From Streptomyces flaveus (GTDB lineage: Bacteria > Actinomycetota > Actinomycetes > Streptomycetales > Streptomycetaceae), in the NCBI RefSeq assembly GCF_014647675.1, contig NZ_BMPQ01000023.1, forward strand, positions 103,621 through 153,673: a stretch of 50,053 bases of DNA. Direction: 5' to 3'. Each line of letters starts with the position of its first letter. The first letter of the stretch is position 1. Both the position numbers and the translations under genes were made by a program. Positions 41,656 through 49,627 of this stretch are shown here, in pieces. The notes beneath the pieces are model-generated. The model made no database searches, was not told the origin of the DNA, and was given only the letters and a program-made list of their open reading frames with translations.

Positions 41656-42438
41656 CCCGAACACCGCCCGCACCCACCTCACCCACGCATTCGCCCCCAG
41701 GCCGGGCCGCAGGGCCGCCAGCCCCGCGCTGTACTTCGTGAAGTCGGCCGGCCGCACCCCGTACCCGTGCAGGATGCGGTCCGCCGCCGTGAGATGGCCC
41801 CGGGTCTTCGTCTCGACGAGCACCAGCCCCTCGGCGGCGGCAGCCGTACGGCCCGTCGCCGGATCCCGGACGAGCAGCCCGGCGTCGCACGTCACCCGCT
41901 CCCCGTCGGCGACGAACGTCACACGCCGGTAGTCCGTCACCAGGGAGGGCACGAGACCGGACGGGGCCCGGATGCCGTACGACCGCCCGAGGACGTCGGC
42001 CAGGAACCGGCGCCGCACTCCGTCCAGGGGGTGATCACCCCCGTCCATCCGCTGCCGGTGTTTGACCGTCTCGCCGCGCCCGCTCTTGAGCTTGATCTCG
42101 AACTGCCGCTCCCCGCTGTCCTGGTAGACCCGCTCCCGGACCCGGAAACGCAGCCGCCGACCCTGACGGTGGTCGTGGAAGGTACGCAGTCCCGGGGTGT
42201 CGTAGTACGTGGAGCGGTACTGGAAGGAGCGCAGCCCGCCGATGGCCAGTACCCGGAACGGGCCTTCCACGCGTCGCGGATCGGTCAGCCGTGCCGCGAA
42301 GTCCTCGAAGACGGCGACGGGGACGACGTAACTGTTGTCGTGGCGGGCGAGCAGCTCGGCGCGGGCGTTCAGCTCGGCCAGCGAGACGGTGTGCGCGGCG
42401 AGCGCGGCCCGGCCGACGGCACGCTCGGCGGCGCTCAC
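41647..42438 (-). CDS. VTC domain (polyphosphate polymerase-like) protein
   Basis: A 263-residue protein with the tunnel fold of VTC/CYTH-like phosphate polymerases. Basic and acidic tunnel residues are visible: STYYDTPGLRTFHDHRQGRRLRFRVRERVY-type sequence near residues 72-100, FEIKLKSGRGETVKHR near 108 and LVLVETKTRG near 210, followed by KYSAGLAAL. Bacterial members may make polyphosphate or modify surface polymers; activity here is unproven. GTG 42438 overlaps the stop of the DUF4956 gene by 4 bases, so the two work together. It ends tail to tail with the kinase gene. Confidence 0.85.
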   Translation of the reverse strand: MSAAERAVGRAALAAHTVSLAELNARAELLARHDNSYVVPVAVFEDFAARLTDPRRVEGPFRVLAIGGLRSFQYRSTYYDTPGLRTFHDHRQGRRLRFRVRERVYQDSGERQFEIKLKSGRGETVKHRQRMDGGDHPLDGVRRRFLADVLGRSYGIRAPSGLVPSLVTDYRRVTFVADGERVTCDAGLLVRDPATGRTAAAAEGLVLVETKTRGHLTAADRILHGYGVRPADFTKYSAGLAALRPGLGANAWVRWVRAVFGQS

Positions 42439-43118
42439 CGCACCGGTTCCGTGGCCGCGGGTATCCGCGCACCGTTCCGGACCGCCGCCGGCTCCCACGC
42501 GGATGCCCCGGCGGCCCCCGCCACTGTCGCCGGCTCCGACACGGATCCCGTTCCCGGCTCCCGGTACCGCACGTCCACAACCATCAGGTCCCGCACGTAG
42601 TCGATTTCCCTGACTATCCATCCCAGCGGCTCGCCCAGCCGAAGCCGCAGGTCCTCGCGGAGCGCGCCCGCGTCGCGGTGCACCACGTCGAGCGTGACGA
42701 CGGCCCGCCGCTCCCGTGCGTACAGCCGGGGATGGTCGGCGACGTACATGACGAGCAGCAGAACGACCGCGAGGCCCGCCGCGACCCCGAGGCCCAGGCC
42801 GGGCAGCCCGCACAGCAGGCCCAGGACCAGGGTCGTGAAGTAGTACGCGACCTCCTGGTGCTGCACCGCGTCCGATCGGAGCCGGACGATCGACAGCACC
42901 CCGAACAGCCCGAAACCGAGCGCGAGTCCGCCGTCGTTGCCCATCCTGCCGAGCGCGGCGACGACCGCGAACAGGGAGACGTTCAGTGCGAGGTACGCCG
43001 GCACCAGTTCGCGCCTGTGGTGCCGTGGGTGGAAGACGCCGAACGTCAGCAGCGTCACGGCGACGAGATCGAGGCCGAGGTGGGCGGCGATCAGTCCGAG
43101 ATTCTCTGTGCTGTCCAT
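42435..43118 (-). CDS. DUF4956 membrane protein
   Basis: A 227-residue membrane protein with about four helices (LGLDLVAVTLLTFGVF, LVPAYLALNVSLFAVVAAL, YYFTTLVLGLLCGL, GVAAGLAVVLLLVMYVA). The motif GFGLFGVLSIVRLRSDAVQHQEVAYYF is typical of DUF4956. The C-terminal 110 residues are soluble (LDVVHRDAGALREDL). Proteins of this family are often encoded with VTC-domain proteins, as here, and probably provide a membrane base for them. ATG 43118 is the start. Confidence 0.8.
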   Translation of the reverse strand: MDSTENLGLIAAHLGLDLVAVTLLTFGVFHPRHHRRELVPAYLALNVSLFAVVAALGRMGNDGGLALGFGLFGVLSIVRLRSDAVQHQEVAYYFTTLVLGLLCGLPGLGLGVAAGLAVVLLLVMYVADHPRLYARERRAVVTLDVVHRDAGALREDLRLRLGEPLGWIVREIDYVRDLMVVDVRYREPGTGSVSEPATVAGAAGASAWEPAAVRNGARIPAATEPVR

Positions 43119-43183
43119 GCCGAAGACGCTAGGGAACGAGGGGTTAAGCGGACCGCTCGCGCGGGTTAAGGAGTTCCAGCTCT

Positions 43184-43218
43184 TGACAGCAAGCTGCCTT
43201 TTTGACAGCATACTGACA
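43184..43218. promoter_or_regulatory. Paired operator-like sites and TTGACA elements before the DJ-1 gene
   Basis: TGACAGCAAGCTGCCT (43184-43199) and TGACAGCATACTGACA (43203-43218) are 19 bases apart. The second is largely symmetric (TG-CAG-AT-CTG-CA). Each site is preceded by T, forming a TTGACA -35-like hexamer at 43183 and 43202. This AT-richer patch is 33 bases before the DJ-1/PfpI start and could be bound by the MarR protein encoded downstream. Confidence 0.5.
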
Positions 43219-43250
43219 TCGCATTGTGGTGCACGCCAGGAGGAGCAGCC

Positions 43251-43865
43251 ATGACCAGCACGACACCCCGCAAGCCCGTTCACCTCGCCGTCTACGACAC
43301 CTTCGCCGACTGGGAGACCGGACACACGACCGCGTATCTCGCCCGTGCCGGGTACGAGATCCGGACCGTGGGACCCACCCTCGAAACGGTGACGACCATC
43401 GGCGGCCTGCGTATTCAGCCCGACCTCGCCCTCGACGGCGTACGCCCCGAGGACAGCTCCCTGCTGATCCTCACCGGCGCCGACCTCTGGGACACGAGTG
43501 ACGACCTCGCGCCCTTCGCGCGCAAGGCGCGGGAGTTTCTCGACGCGGGCGTCCCCGTCGCCGCCATCTGCGGGGCGACGGCCGGGCTGGCCCGCGAGGG
43601 CCTGCTCGACGACCGGAGCCACACCAGCGCTGTCTCCTTCTACCTGGCCGCCACGGGCTACAAGGGCGGCGAGCGATACGTCGACGCCGACGCCGTGACC
43701 GACGGGAAGCTGATCACCGCCGGGCCCACCGAACCCGTCGCCTTCGCCCGCGAGGTGTTCCGGCTGCTCGGCGTGTACGAGGGCGAGGTGCTGGACGCCT
43801 GGTACCGGCTGTTCCACGACTCGGACCCGGAGGCGTACGCCGTCCTCGAGGCGGCCGGCCAGTGA
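43251..43865 (+). CDS. DJ-1/PfpI family protein
   Basis: A 204-residue protein of the class I glutamine amidotransferase-like DJ-1/PfpI group. HLAVYDTFADWETGHTTAYLA at the start places it in the branch with the Asp/Glu near residue 16-18, and the nucleophile elbow is VPVAAICGATAGLAREG with Cys near 105. Members act as chaperone/deglycase-like proteins, isocyanide hydratases or proteases; the precise function is open. AGGAGGAG lies just before ATG 43251. It overlaps the MarR gene by 4 bases, suggesting a stress-responsive operon. Confidence 0.88.
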   Translation: MTSTTPRKPVHLAVYDTFADWETGHTTAYLARAGYEIRTVGPTLETVTTIGGLRIQPDLALDGVRPEDSSLLILTGADLWDTSDDLAPFARKAREFLDAGVPVAAICGATAGLAREGLLDDRSHTSAVSFYLAATGYKGGERYVDADAVTDGKLITAGPTEPVAFAREVFRLLGVYEGEVLDAWYRLFHDSDPEAYAVLEAAGQ

Positions 43866-44329
43866 GCCGCGAGCGTCAGGACCTGCTCAGCCGCAGCGCC
43901 CTCGGCGTCTTCCGGCTCAACGGCCAATTCCTGTCCGTGGCAGAGGAGTTGGCCCGGCCCGCCGGACTGACCGCCGCCTGGTGGCAGGTCCTCGGAGCCA
44001 TACTCCGCGAGCCCCTCCCCGTCTCCGGGATCGCCCGCGCGATGGGCATCACCCGGCAGAGCGTGCAACGGATCGCTGACCTGCTCGTCGAGAAGAGCCT
44101 CGCCGAGTACACGCCGAACCCCGCCCACCGCCGCGCCAAGCTGCTCACCCCGACCGAGGAGGGCCGCGCCGCCATCGCGAAGATCGACCCCGGCCACGCG
44201 GCCCTCGCCGACCGCCTCGCGGACACCCTCGGCGAAGACGCGTTCGCCGAGACCGTACGCGTATTGGAACGCCTGTCGCAGGCACTCGACGAGGTCACGT
44301 CGTCGGCGTCACCTGTTACGGGCTTGTAG
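43862..44329 (+). CDS. MarR family transcriptional regulator
   Basis: A 155-residue regulator with a winged helix-turn-helix: LTAAWWQVLGAILREPLPVSGIARAMG, then ITRQSVQRIADLLVEKSLAEYTPNPAHRRAKLL. Flanking helices form the dimer. GTG 43862 overlaps the DJ-1 stop (GTGA), so the operon is controlled as one unit, probably with autorepression through the sites at 43184-43218. Redox or ligand control is possible; there is no cysteine in the DNA-binding half. Confidence 0.9.
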   Translation: MSRERQDLLSRSALGVFRLNGQFLSVAEELARPAGLTAAWWQVLGAILREPLPVSGIARAMGITRQSVQRIADLLVEKSLAEYTPNPAHRRAKLLTPTEEGRAAIAKIDPGHAALADRLADTLGEDAFAETVRVLERLSQALDEVTSSASPVTGL

Positions 44330-44408
44330 ATACCGCCCGACCCACCGCCCCGTACGGCCGCACTATCCTCACCCTGTTGCACACGCACGGGGGAAGGTGG
44401 CGCTGGCC

Positions 44409-46382
44409 ATGGAGAAGCTGGGGCCGGGAGATCCGCAGAGGATCGGCGCGTACCGGCTGCTGGCGCGGCTGGGCGCCGGCGGTATGGGGAACGTGTATCT
44501 GGCGCGCTCCGACCGGGGCCGTACCGTCGCCGTGAAGCTGGTCCGGCAGGAGCTTGCCGAGCAGGAGGAGTTCCGGGCGCGGTTCCGGCAGGAGGTGCAG
44601 GCCGCGCGGCGGGTCGGGGGGTATTGGACCGCGCCCGTGCTCGACGCGGACACGGAGGCCGCGATTCCGTGGGTGGCGACCGGTTATGTCGCCGGGCCGT
44701 CCCTTCAGACGGTCGTCGGGCGCGACCATGGCGCGCTGCCCGAGCGTTCCGTACGCATCCTCGCGGCCGGACTCGCCCACGCCCTCAAGGACATTCACGC
44801 CACCGGGATCGTCCACCGCGACCTCAAGCCCTCGAACGTGCTCGTCACGATCGACGGTCCCCGCGTCATCGACTTCGGCATCGCGCGCGCCCTGGAGACC
44901 GTGACCGACGGGGGACTGACGCGTACCGGCGCGCTCGTCGGCTCGCCCGGCTTCATGGCCCCCGAGCAGGTCCGCGGCGACCGCATCACACCTGCCTGCG
45001 ACGTCTTCTGCCTGGGTTCCGTCCTCGCGTACGCGGCTACCGGCGACCTTCCCTTCGGTACGGCCAACAGCGGGGTGCACGCCCTGATGTTCCGCGTCGC
45101 GCAGGAGGAACCGGACCTGGAGCGGCTGCCGGAGGGCCTCGCCGATCTCGTACGGCTCTGTCTGCGCAAGGACCCGGCCGCCCGCCCGAGCCTGGACGAC
45201 ATCCTGCGGCGTACCGGAGCGGAGGACACCGTTGCCGACGGCCGCAGCCGCGAACCCTGGCTGCCGAGCATGCTGGTGGCCCAACTGGGGCGCCATGCCG
45301 TGCAGTTGCTGGACACCGAGAATCCGGAGAGTCCGGAGGAGGGGGCTGCGGCCGCCGCGAGCGCCGAGAAGGCGACAGGGCCGGCGGGCTCCGCGGAGGT
45401 GGCCGCCGCGGGAGGCGTGGCGGATCCGGCCGCCGTGGACGCCGTCAAGCCCCACGCGCCCACCCCCGAACGCGCCCCAGAAGCCGCCCCCGAACACGCC
45501 CCCGCCTCCGACGACTTGGCCCCGCCCCCGCCGGGCCCGCCGGGCAGCGCCCCGATGGACCACCTGCCCACGATGGTCAACGGTCCGGGCCGGACGGCTC
45601 CGCCCACCCATCCGCCGGGCCCGGCCTACGGCTATCCGCAGCAGCACCCGCAGCCCGCCGGGTACGGCTACCCGCAACAGCCCGGCACCTGGGGTCCGAC
45701 TCCGGCGTACGAGCCCGCGCCGGGCTCAACTCCCCCGTACGGACCTCCGTACGGGCCGGGAGCCGGCGCCCCGCAGCAACCACCCCACCGAAACAGTCGC
45801 TCCACCGCCTTCCTGGTCGTGGTGGCCCTGGTCGTCGCGCTCGCCGCGGGAGGCTCGGTCTACGCGCTGATGAGCGGTGGCGGGGGCAGCAACGGCGCGG
45901 GCGGCGACCCCACGGCGTCACCGACGACGAGCGCGTCCACGACCGCGGACCCGACCACCACCCAGGACCCGGCCCAGGATCCGACCACCCAGCCACCGAC
46001 GACCGCGGAGGAGAACCCCGCAGGCGGCACGATCCCCACCACATACCTCGGCAGTTGGACGGCGGTCTTCGACACCGGCACCGGCAGCAACACCCGTCGG
46101 CTCACCATCCAGCAGGGCGAGGTGGGCGACATCGTGCTCTCGCTCACGGCGGACGGACCGGCCGACGGCGCCACGTACCACTGCGTGTTCCAGGCGGAAC
46201 TGGCCGAGGCCCCGACCGACGGCGGCCCGCTCCGCATCGGCCCCTCCACGGTCACCGTCGGCGAACCGGCCACCGCCTGCAGCCCCGGTGAGGCCACGGA
46301 ACTGACCATCCTCCCGGACGGCCGCCTGCGCCGCGTGAACACGGCGGGCGGCGGCGAGCTGACATACACCAGGACCCAATGA
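44409..46382 (+). CDS. Membrane-anchored Ser/Thr protein kinase
   Basis: A Hanks-type kinase of about 657 residues. Glycine loop LGAGGMGNVYLA, VAVKLV lysine, HRDLKPSN catalytic loop, DFGIA and the APEQ segment are all in the first 270 residues. A Pro/Ala-rich linker of about 180 residues (PPYGPPYGPGAG) leads to one membrane helix (TAFLVVVALVVALAAGGSVYAL near 465). The outer part has a Thr/Asp/Pro linker and a small beta-rich domain (YLGSWTAVFDTGTGS..., two cysteines), probably a sensor. ATG 44409 is chosen for the family start MEKLGPGDPQRIGAYRLL; GTG 44397 is possible. Confidence 0.92.
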   Translation: MEKLGPGDPQRIGAYRLLARLGAGGMGNVYLARSDRGRTVAVKLVRQELAEQEEFRARFRQEVQAARRVGGYWTAPVLDADTEAAIPWVATGYVAGPSLQTVVGRDHGALPERSVRILAAGLAHALKDIHATGIVHRDLKPSNVLVTIDGPRVIDFGIARALETVTDGGLTRTGALVGSPGFMAPEQVRGDRITPACDVFCLGSVLAYAATGDLPFGTANSGVHALMFRVAQEEPDLERLPEGLADLVRLCLRKDPAARPSLDDILRRTGAEDTVADGRSREPWLPSMLVAQLGRHAVQLLDTENPESPEEGAAAAASAEKATGPAGSAEVAAAGGVADPAAVDAVKPHAPTPERAPEAAPEHAPASDDLAPPPPGPPGSAPMDHLPTMVNGPGRTAPPTHPPGPAYGYPQQHPQPAGYGYPQQPGTWGPTPAYEPAPGSTPPYGPPYGPGAGAPQQPPHRNSRSTAFLVVVALVVALAAGGSVYALMSGGGGSNGAGGDPTASPTTSASTTADPTTTQDPAQDPTTQPPTTAEENPAGGTIPTTYLGSWTAVFDTGTGSNTRRLTIQQGEVGDIVLSLTADGPADGATYHCVFQAELAEAPTDGGPLRIGPSTVTVGEPATACSPGEATELTILPDGRLRRVNTAGGGELTYTRTQ

Positions 46383-46411
46383 CGTACAGCAAGGCGAGTT
46401 GACGTGCACAA

Positions 46412-46455
46412 AGCTGTGAAGTCGCTGAACTGCCGCTGAACTTCCGCTGTCGTGT
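46412..46455 (-). promoter_or_regulatory. PHO-box-like array of 11-nt direct repeats
   Basis: Four units repeat every 11 bases: AGCTGTGA at 46412, CGCTGAAC at 46423, CGCTGAAC at 46434 and CGCTGTCG at 46445. On the minus strand the two central units read GTTCAGCG, very close to the GTTCACC unit of Streptomyces PhoP sites, which also have an 11-base period. A TAATGT (46459-46464) right after could be the -10 element of the PstS-like gene. Confidence 0.65.
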
Positions 46456-46520
46456 CCGTAATGTCCCCACCGAGGGCCGTACCTTGACCCCGCAGCGTAA
46501 TGCTCGGGGGAGTGGCTCAC

Positions 46521-48086
46521 GTGCAGGATTGGCTGAGCGCGGAGAACGTCATCGCGCTGACGACGGCGGTCGTCGGTGTCGTGGCGTCCGCCGTGATGGT
46601 CTGGTACGAGCGCCGGGTGCCGCGCCGGAAGCGGATCGGCTACCGCGTGCAGATGGACAACCCCATAGGCCACGATGTGCGTTCGGGCCGCGCGAACGTA
46701 CGGCTCGGGCTGTTCGACGAGGCGTCGGACATGTCGGATGCGACGCTGGTGCTGCTGCGCGTGGAGAACGACGGCTCGCAGAGCATCGCCGACAGCGACT
46801 ACACCGGGCGCGAACGGCACGGTCTCACCGCGGTGTTCAGCGACCGCGTGATCCGAGGTGTGTCGGTCACACAGCCCGTCGGCACCGACCACCTCATGGA
46901 CCACTTCACCCCGGCCGCGGGTTTCGGCTACCAGGACGGCGTCCTGCGCATCCCCCGAGTCCCGCTCAACCGCGGCGAGCACTTCAAGCTGCTCGTGCTG
47001 CTGTCGGGCGGGGACGTCGGCTGCGGCATACGGCTCATCGGCGGCATCCGCGACGGCGAGGTGCATCCCAACAGCGCCGTTCTTCCGGACGACAAACCGC
47101 CGTTGTTCAGCCGCGCGGCCCGGCTGATCACCGTGCTGCTGACGCTCTGCGTGATCACCCTGGCCACGATCGTCGTCGCCCGGGACGACACCCCGCCGCC
47201 GATCGAATGCGAGACGGGCCGGCTGGCGCTCACCGGGTCGACCGCGTTCAAGCCCGTGCTGGAGGGCCTGGCGCAGGAGTACGAGCAGGACTGCGAGGGC
47301 GCCGACATCGACGTGGACGCACGCGGCAGCACGGCCGGGGTCAGTGACCTCGCAGCCCTGGGCGCCCGGTCGAAGGGTTCGCCCGCCGTCATCGCCTTCT
47401 CCGACGGCCCCAGGACCGTCGACGATCCCCAACTGACCGCGAACCGGGTCGCGTTGTCCCTGTTCACCCTGGTCGTCAATGACGGCATCCGGCCGAGCGG
47501 GGGCCTGACCCTGGACGACGTACGCCGTATCTACCGCGGCGAGGTCACCCGCTGGCGGCAGCTCGACGCACGGCTCCCCGACATTCCCGTCGTCCTCGTC
47601 AGCAGGGACGCCGACTCCGGTACGCGGCAGATGTTCCAGCGGGAGGTGCTGGACAGCTGGGAGCGGGTGCCCAGCACCTCGCTGGACTGCGGCAGCAAGG
47701 ACGACTCGTCCTACCCCGTCACGCGCTGCGAGCTCGGCTCCACGGAGCAGGTGCTGGACACGGTCGCCGCGACCGCCGGCGCCATCGGCTACAGCGAGCT
47801 CAGCCAGGCCACCGAGCGGCGCGACCTGCGCCGGCTCGCCATCGACGGTCACGAAGCCTCCGTCGAGGACCTGGAGAAGGGCCGGAACGCCTACCCGTAC
47901 TACGGGCTCGAGTACGCCTACACCTACCGCCGCCCCTCCGCGAACTCCCTCACCGACAGCTTCCTCGCCTACGTCCGCCGGGGCACCGCCCAGAGCGTGA
48001 TCCGCGGCCACGGGCACGTGCCGTGCGAGACGGTGACCGGGGCCAAGCTGTGCGACGAGAAGGCCAGGAGCGACGAGGCCGACTGA
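46521..48086 (+). CDS. Membrane-tethered PstS-like substrate-binding protein
   Basis: A protein of about 521 residues with an unusual plan. A first membrane helix (VIALTTAVVGVVASAVMVWY) is followed by RRVPRRKR, which predicts that the next roughly 160-residue domain (VRLGLFDEASDMSDATLVLLRVEND) lies inside. A second helix (LITVLLTLCVITLATIVVA, near 200-220) leads to an outer periplasmic-binding-protein domain with LALTGSTAFKPVLEGLA, DADSGTRQMFQREVL and TAGAIGYSEL, as in phosphate-binding PstS. No transport genes are near. GTG 46521 fits GGGGGA nine bases upstream; 46500 and 46512 are alternatives. The PHO-box-like array suggests phosphate control. Confidence 0.8.
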   Translation: MQDWLSAENVIALTTAVVGVVASAVMVWYERRVPRRKRIGYRVQMDNPIGHDVRSGRANVRLGLFDEASDMSDATLVLLRVENDGSQSIADSDYTGRERHGLTAVFSDRVIRGVSVTQPVGTDHLMDHFTPAAGFGYQDGVLRIPRVPLNRGEHFKLLVLLSGGDVGCGIRLIGGIRDGEVHPNSAVLPDDKPPLFSRAARLITVLLTLCVITLATIVVARDDTPPPIECETGRLALTGSTAFKPVLEGLAQEYEQDCEGADIDVDARGSTAGVSDLAALGARSKGSPAVIAFSDGPRTVDDPQLTANRVALSLFTLVVNDGIRPSGGLTLDDVRRIYRGEVTRWRQLDARLPDIPVVLVSRDADSGTRQMFQREVLDSWERVPSTSLDCGSKDDSSYPVTRCELGSTEQVLDTVAATAGAIGYSELSQATERRDLRRLAIDGHEASVEDLEKGRNAYPYYGLEYAYTYRRPSANSLTDSFLAYVRRGTAQSVIRGHGHVPCETVTGAKLCDEKARSDEAD

Positions 48087-48195
48087 TCGGCCGGCAGAGG
48101 CCTCTGGGCGCCCTTGCCCCTGCCTGGCGTGTGCAGAACGATGGCAAGTCACGGTGTCGTTCCATCACCCGTGCACCCGTGCTCCGGGAGGACCC

Positions 48196-49596
48196 ATGCG
48201 CCCCAGCAGAAGAAACGTCCTGGCCGCGGCATCGGCCGCCGTAGCGGTCTCGGCCGACGCGGTCGCCGCGCAGGCCAAGGCCATGGAGCCCACGGGTACG
48301 CGTCCCCCCGCCACCGCCCAGCCCCCGCCCCGCGAACTCCGCGCCCTGCTGGGGGAGATCGACCCCGACCGCATCGAGGCGACCGTCCGCAGACTCGCCT
48401 CCTTCGGCACCCGGCACACCCTCTCCTCCCAGGACGACCCCAAGCGCGGCATAGGCGCGGCCCGCGACTGGATCCTCGCGGAGATGAAGTCGTACGCGAA
48501 GGCCTCCGGCGGCCGGATGACGGCCGAACTCCAGTCGTACGTCCAGCAGCCGGCGAACCGTATCCCTACGGCCACCCGCATCACGAACGTCGTCGCGACC
48601 CTGCGCGGCTCGGTCACGCCGGACCGCATCTACGTGGTCTCCGGCCATTACGACTCCCGCTGCTCCGACCCCATGGACGCCACCTCGGACGCCCCGGGCG
48701 CGGACGACGACGCCTCGGGGGTGGCGGTCGCCATGGAGTTGGCCCGCGTGATGGCTGGGCGCCGCCCGGCCGCGACGATCGTGTTCGCGGCGGTGGCGGG
48801 GGAGGAGCAGGGGCTGTACGGGGCGGCGCACATGGCGCAGCGGTTCCGGTCGGCCGACGCGGACGTCCAGGGCATGTTCACCAACGACATCGTGGGCAGC
48901 CCGACGGCGGACGACGGCACGAAGGACCCGTACACGATCCGCCTCTTCGCGGAGGGCGTCCCCAGCTCGGAAACCCCCGAACAGGCCGACACCCGCCGCT
49001 CCGTGGGCGGCGAGAACGACTCCGCCACCCGCCAGCTGGCCCGCTTCGTCAGGGACACGGCGGACAACTCCGCGACCGGCATGAACGTACGCGTCATCTA
49101 CCGCCGCGACCGCTACCGCCGCGGCGGCGACCACATCCCCTTCCTCGAACGCGCCTATCCCGCCGCCCGCTTCACCGAACCGGCGGAGGACTACGCGCAC
49201 CAGCACCAGGACGTACGGGTCGAGAACGGCAAGCAGTACGGGGACCTGCCGGAGTTCTGCGACTTCGCCTTCATCGCCCGCGTGGCGCGCGTCAACGCGG
49301 CCGCCCTCTGGAGCCTGGCCCAGGCCCCGGGCACACCGCGGGGTGCCAAGATCCTCACCGCCGCGCTGACGAACTCCACCGAGCTGACCTGGACGCACGA
49401 CTCCGAGCCCGACCTCGCGGGCTACGAGGTGGTGTGGCGCGAGACCACGGAGCCCGACTGGACGCACGTGATCCCGGTCGGCGACGTGACGAAACACAAG
49501 GTGGACCTGTCGAAGGACAACGTGTTCTTCGGGGTGAGGGCGGTGAGCAGGGCGGGTTATCGAAGCCCGGTGGCGTTCCCGCAGCCACAGACGTGA
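48196..49596 (+). CDS. Tat-exported M28 family metallopeptidase
   Basis: A secreted 466-residue zinc peptidase of family M28 (aminopeptidase-like). The signal SRRNVLAAASAAVAVSADAVAA is of the twin-arginine type. Zinc and catalytic residues: VVSGHYDSR (near 155), GADDDASGVAVAMEL (near 175), VAGEEQGLYG (near 207), a late aspartate in FTNDIVGS and the histidine in GGDHIPFLE (near 315). The C-terminal 85 residues form a fibronectin-type-III-like domain (LTWTHDSEPDLAGYEVVWRET). GGGAGGA precedes ATG 48196. It stands alone; the tnpB element lies just after its stop. Confidence 0.92.
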   Translation: MRPSRRNVLAAASAAVAVSADAVAAQAKAMEPTGTRPPATAQPPPRELRALLGEIDPDRIEATVRRLASFGTRHTLSSQDDPKRGIGAARDWILAEMKSYAKASGGRMTAELQSYVQQPANRIPTATRITNVVATLRGSVTPDRIYVVSGHYDSRCSDPMDATSDAPGADDDASGVAVAMELARVMAGRRPAATIVFAAVAGEEQGLYGAAHMAQRFRSADADVQGMFTNDIVGSPTADDGTKDPYTIRLFAEGVPSSETPEQADTRRSVGGENDSATRQLARFVRDTADNSATGMNVRVIYRRDRYRRGGDHIPFLERAYPAARFTEPAEDYAHQHQDVRVENGKQYGDLPEFCDFAFIARVARVNAAALWSLAQAPGTPRGAKILTAALTNSTELTWTHDSEPDLAGYEVVWRETTEPDWTHVIPVGDVTKHKVDLSKDNVFFGVRAVSRAGYRSPVAFPQPQT

Positions 49597-49609
49597 CTGC
49601 GTCAACTAT

Positions 49610-49627
49610 CCGTCGCTAAGGCGACGG
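49610..49627 (-). mobile_element. Right-end hairpin of an IS200/IS605-type element
   Basis: CCGTCGC, loop taag, GCGACGG is a perfect 7-bp hairpin that overlaps the tnpB stop codon. Read on the minus strand it gives GCCCGTCGCCTTAGCGACGG, then ATAGTTGAC. In this family such a 3' hairpin is the element end recognised for transposition and the 3' part of the guide-like RNA. The boundary to the M28 gene is only 13 bases away. Confidence 0.65.
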
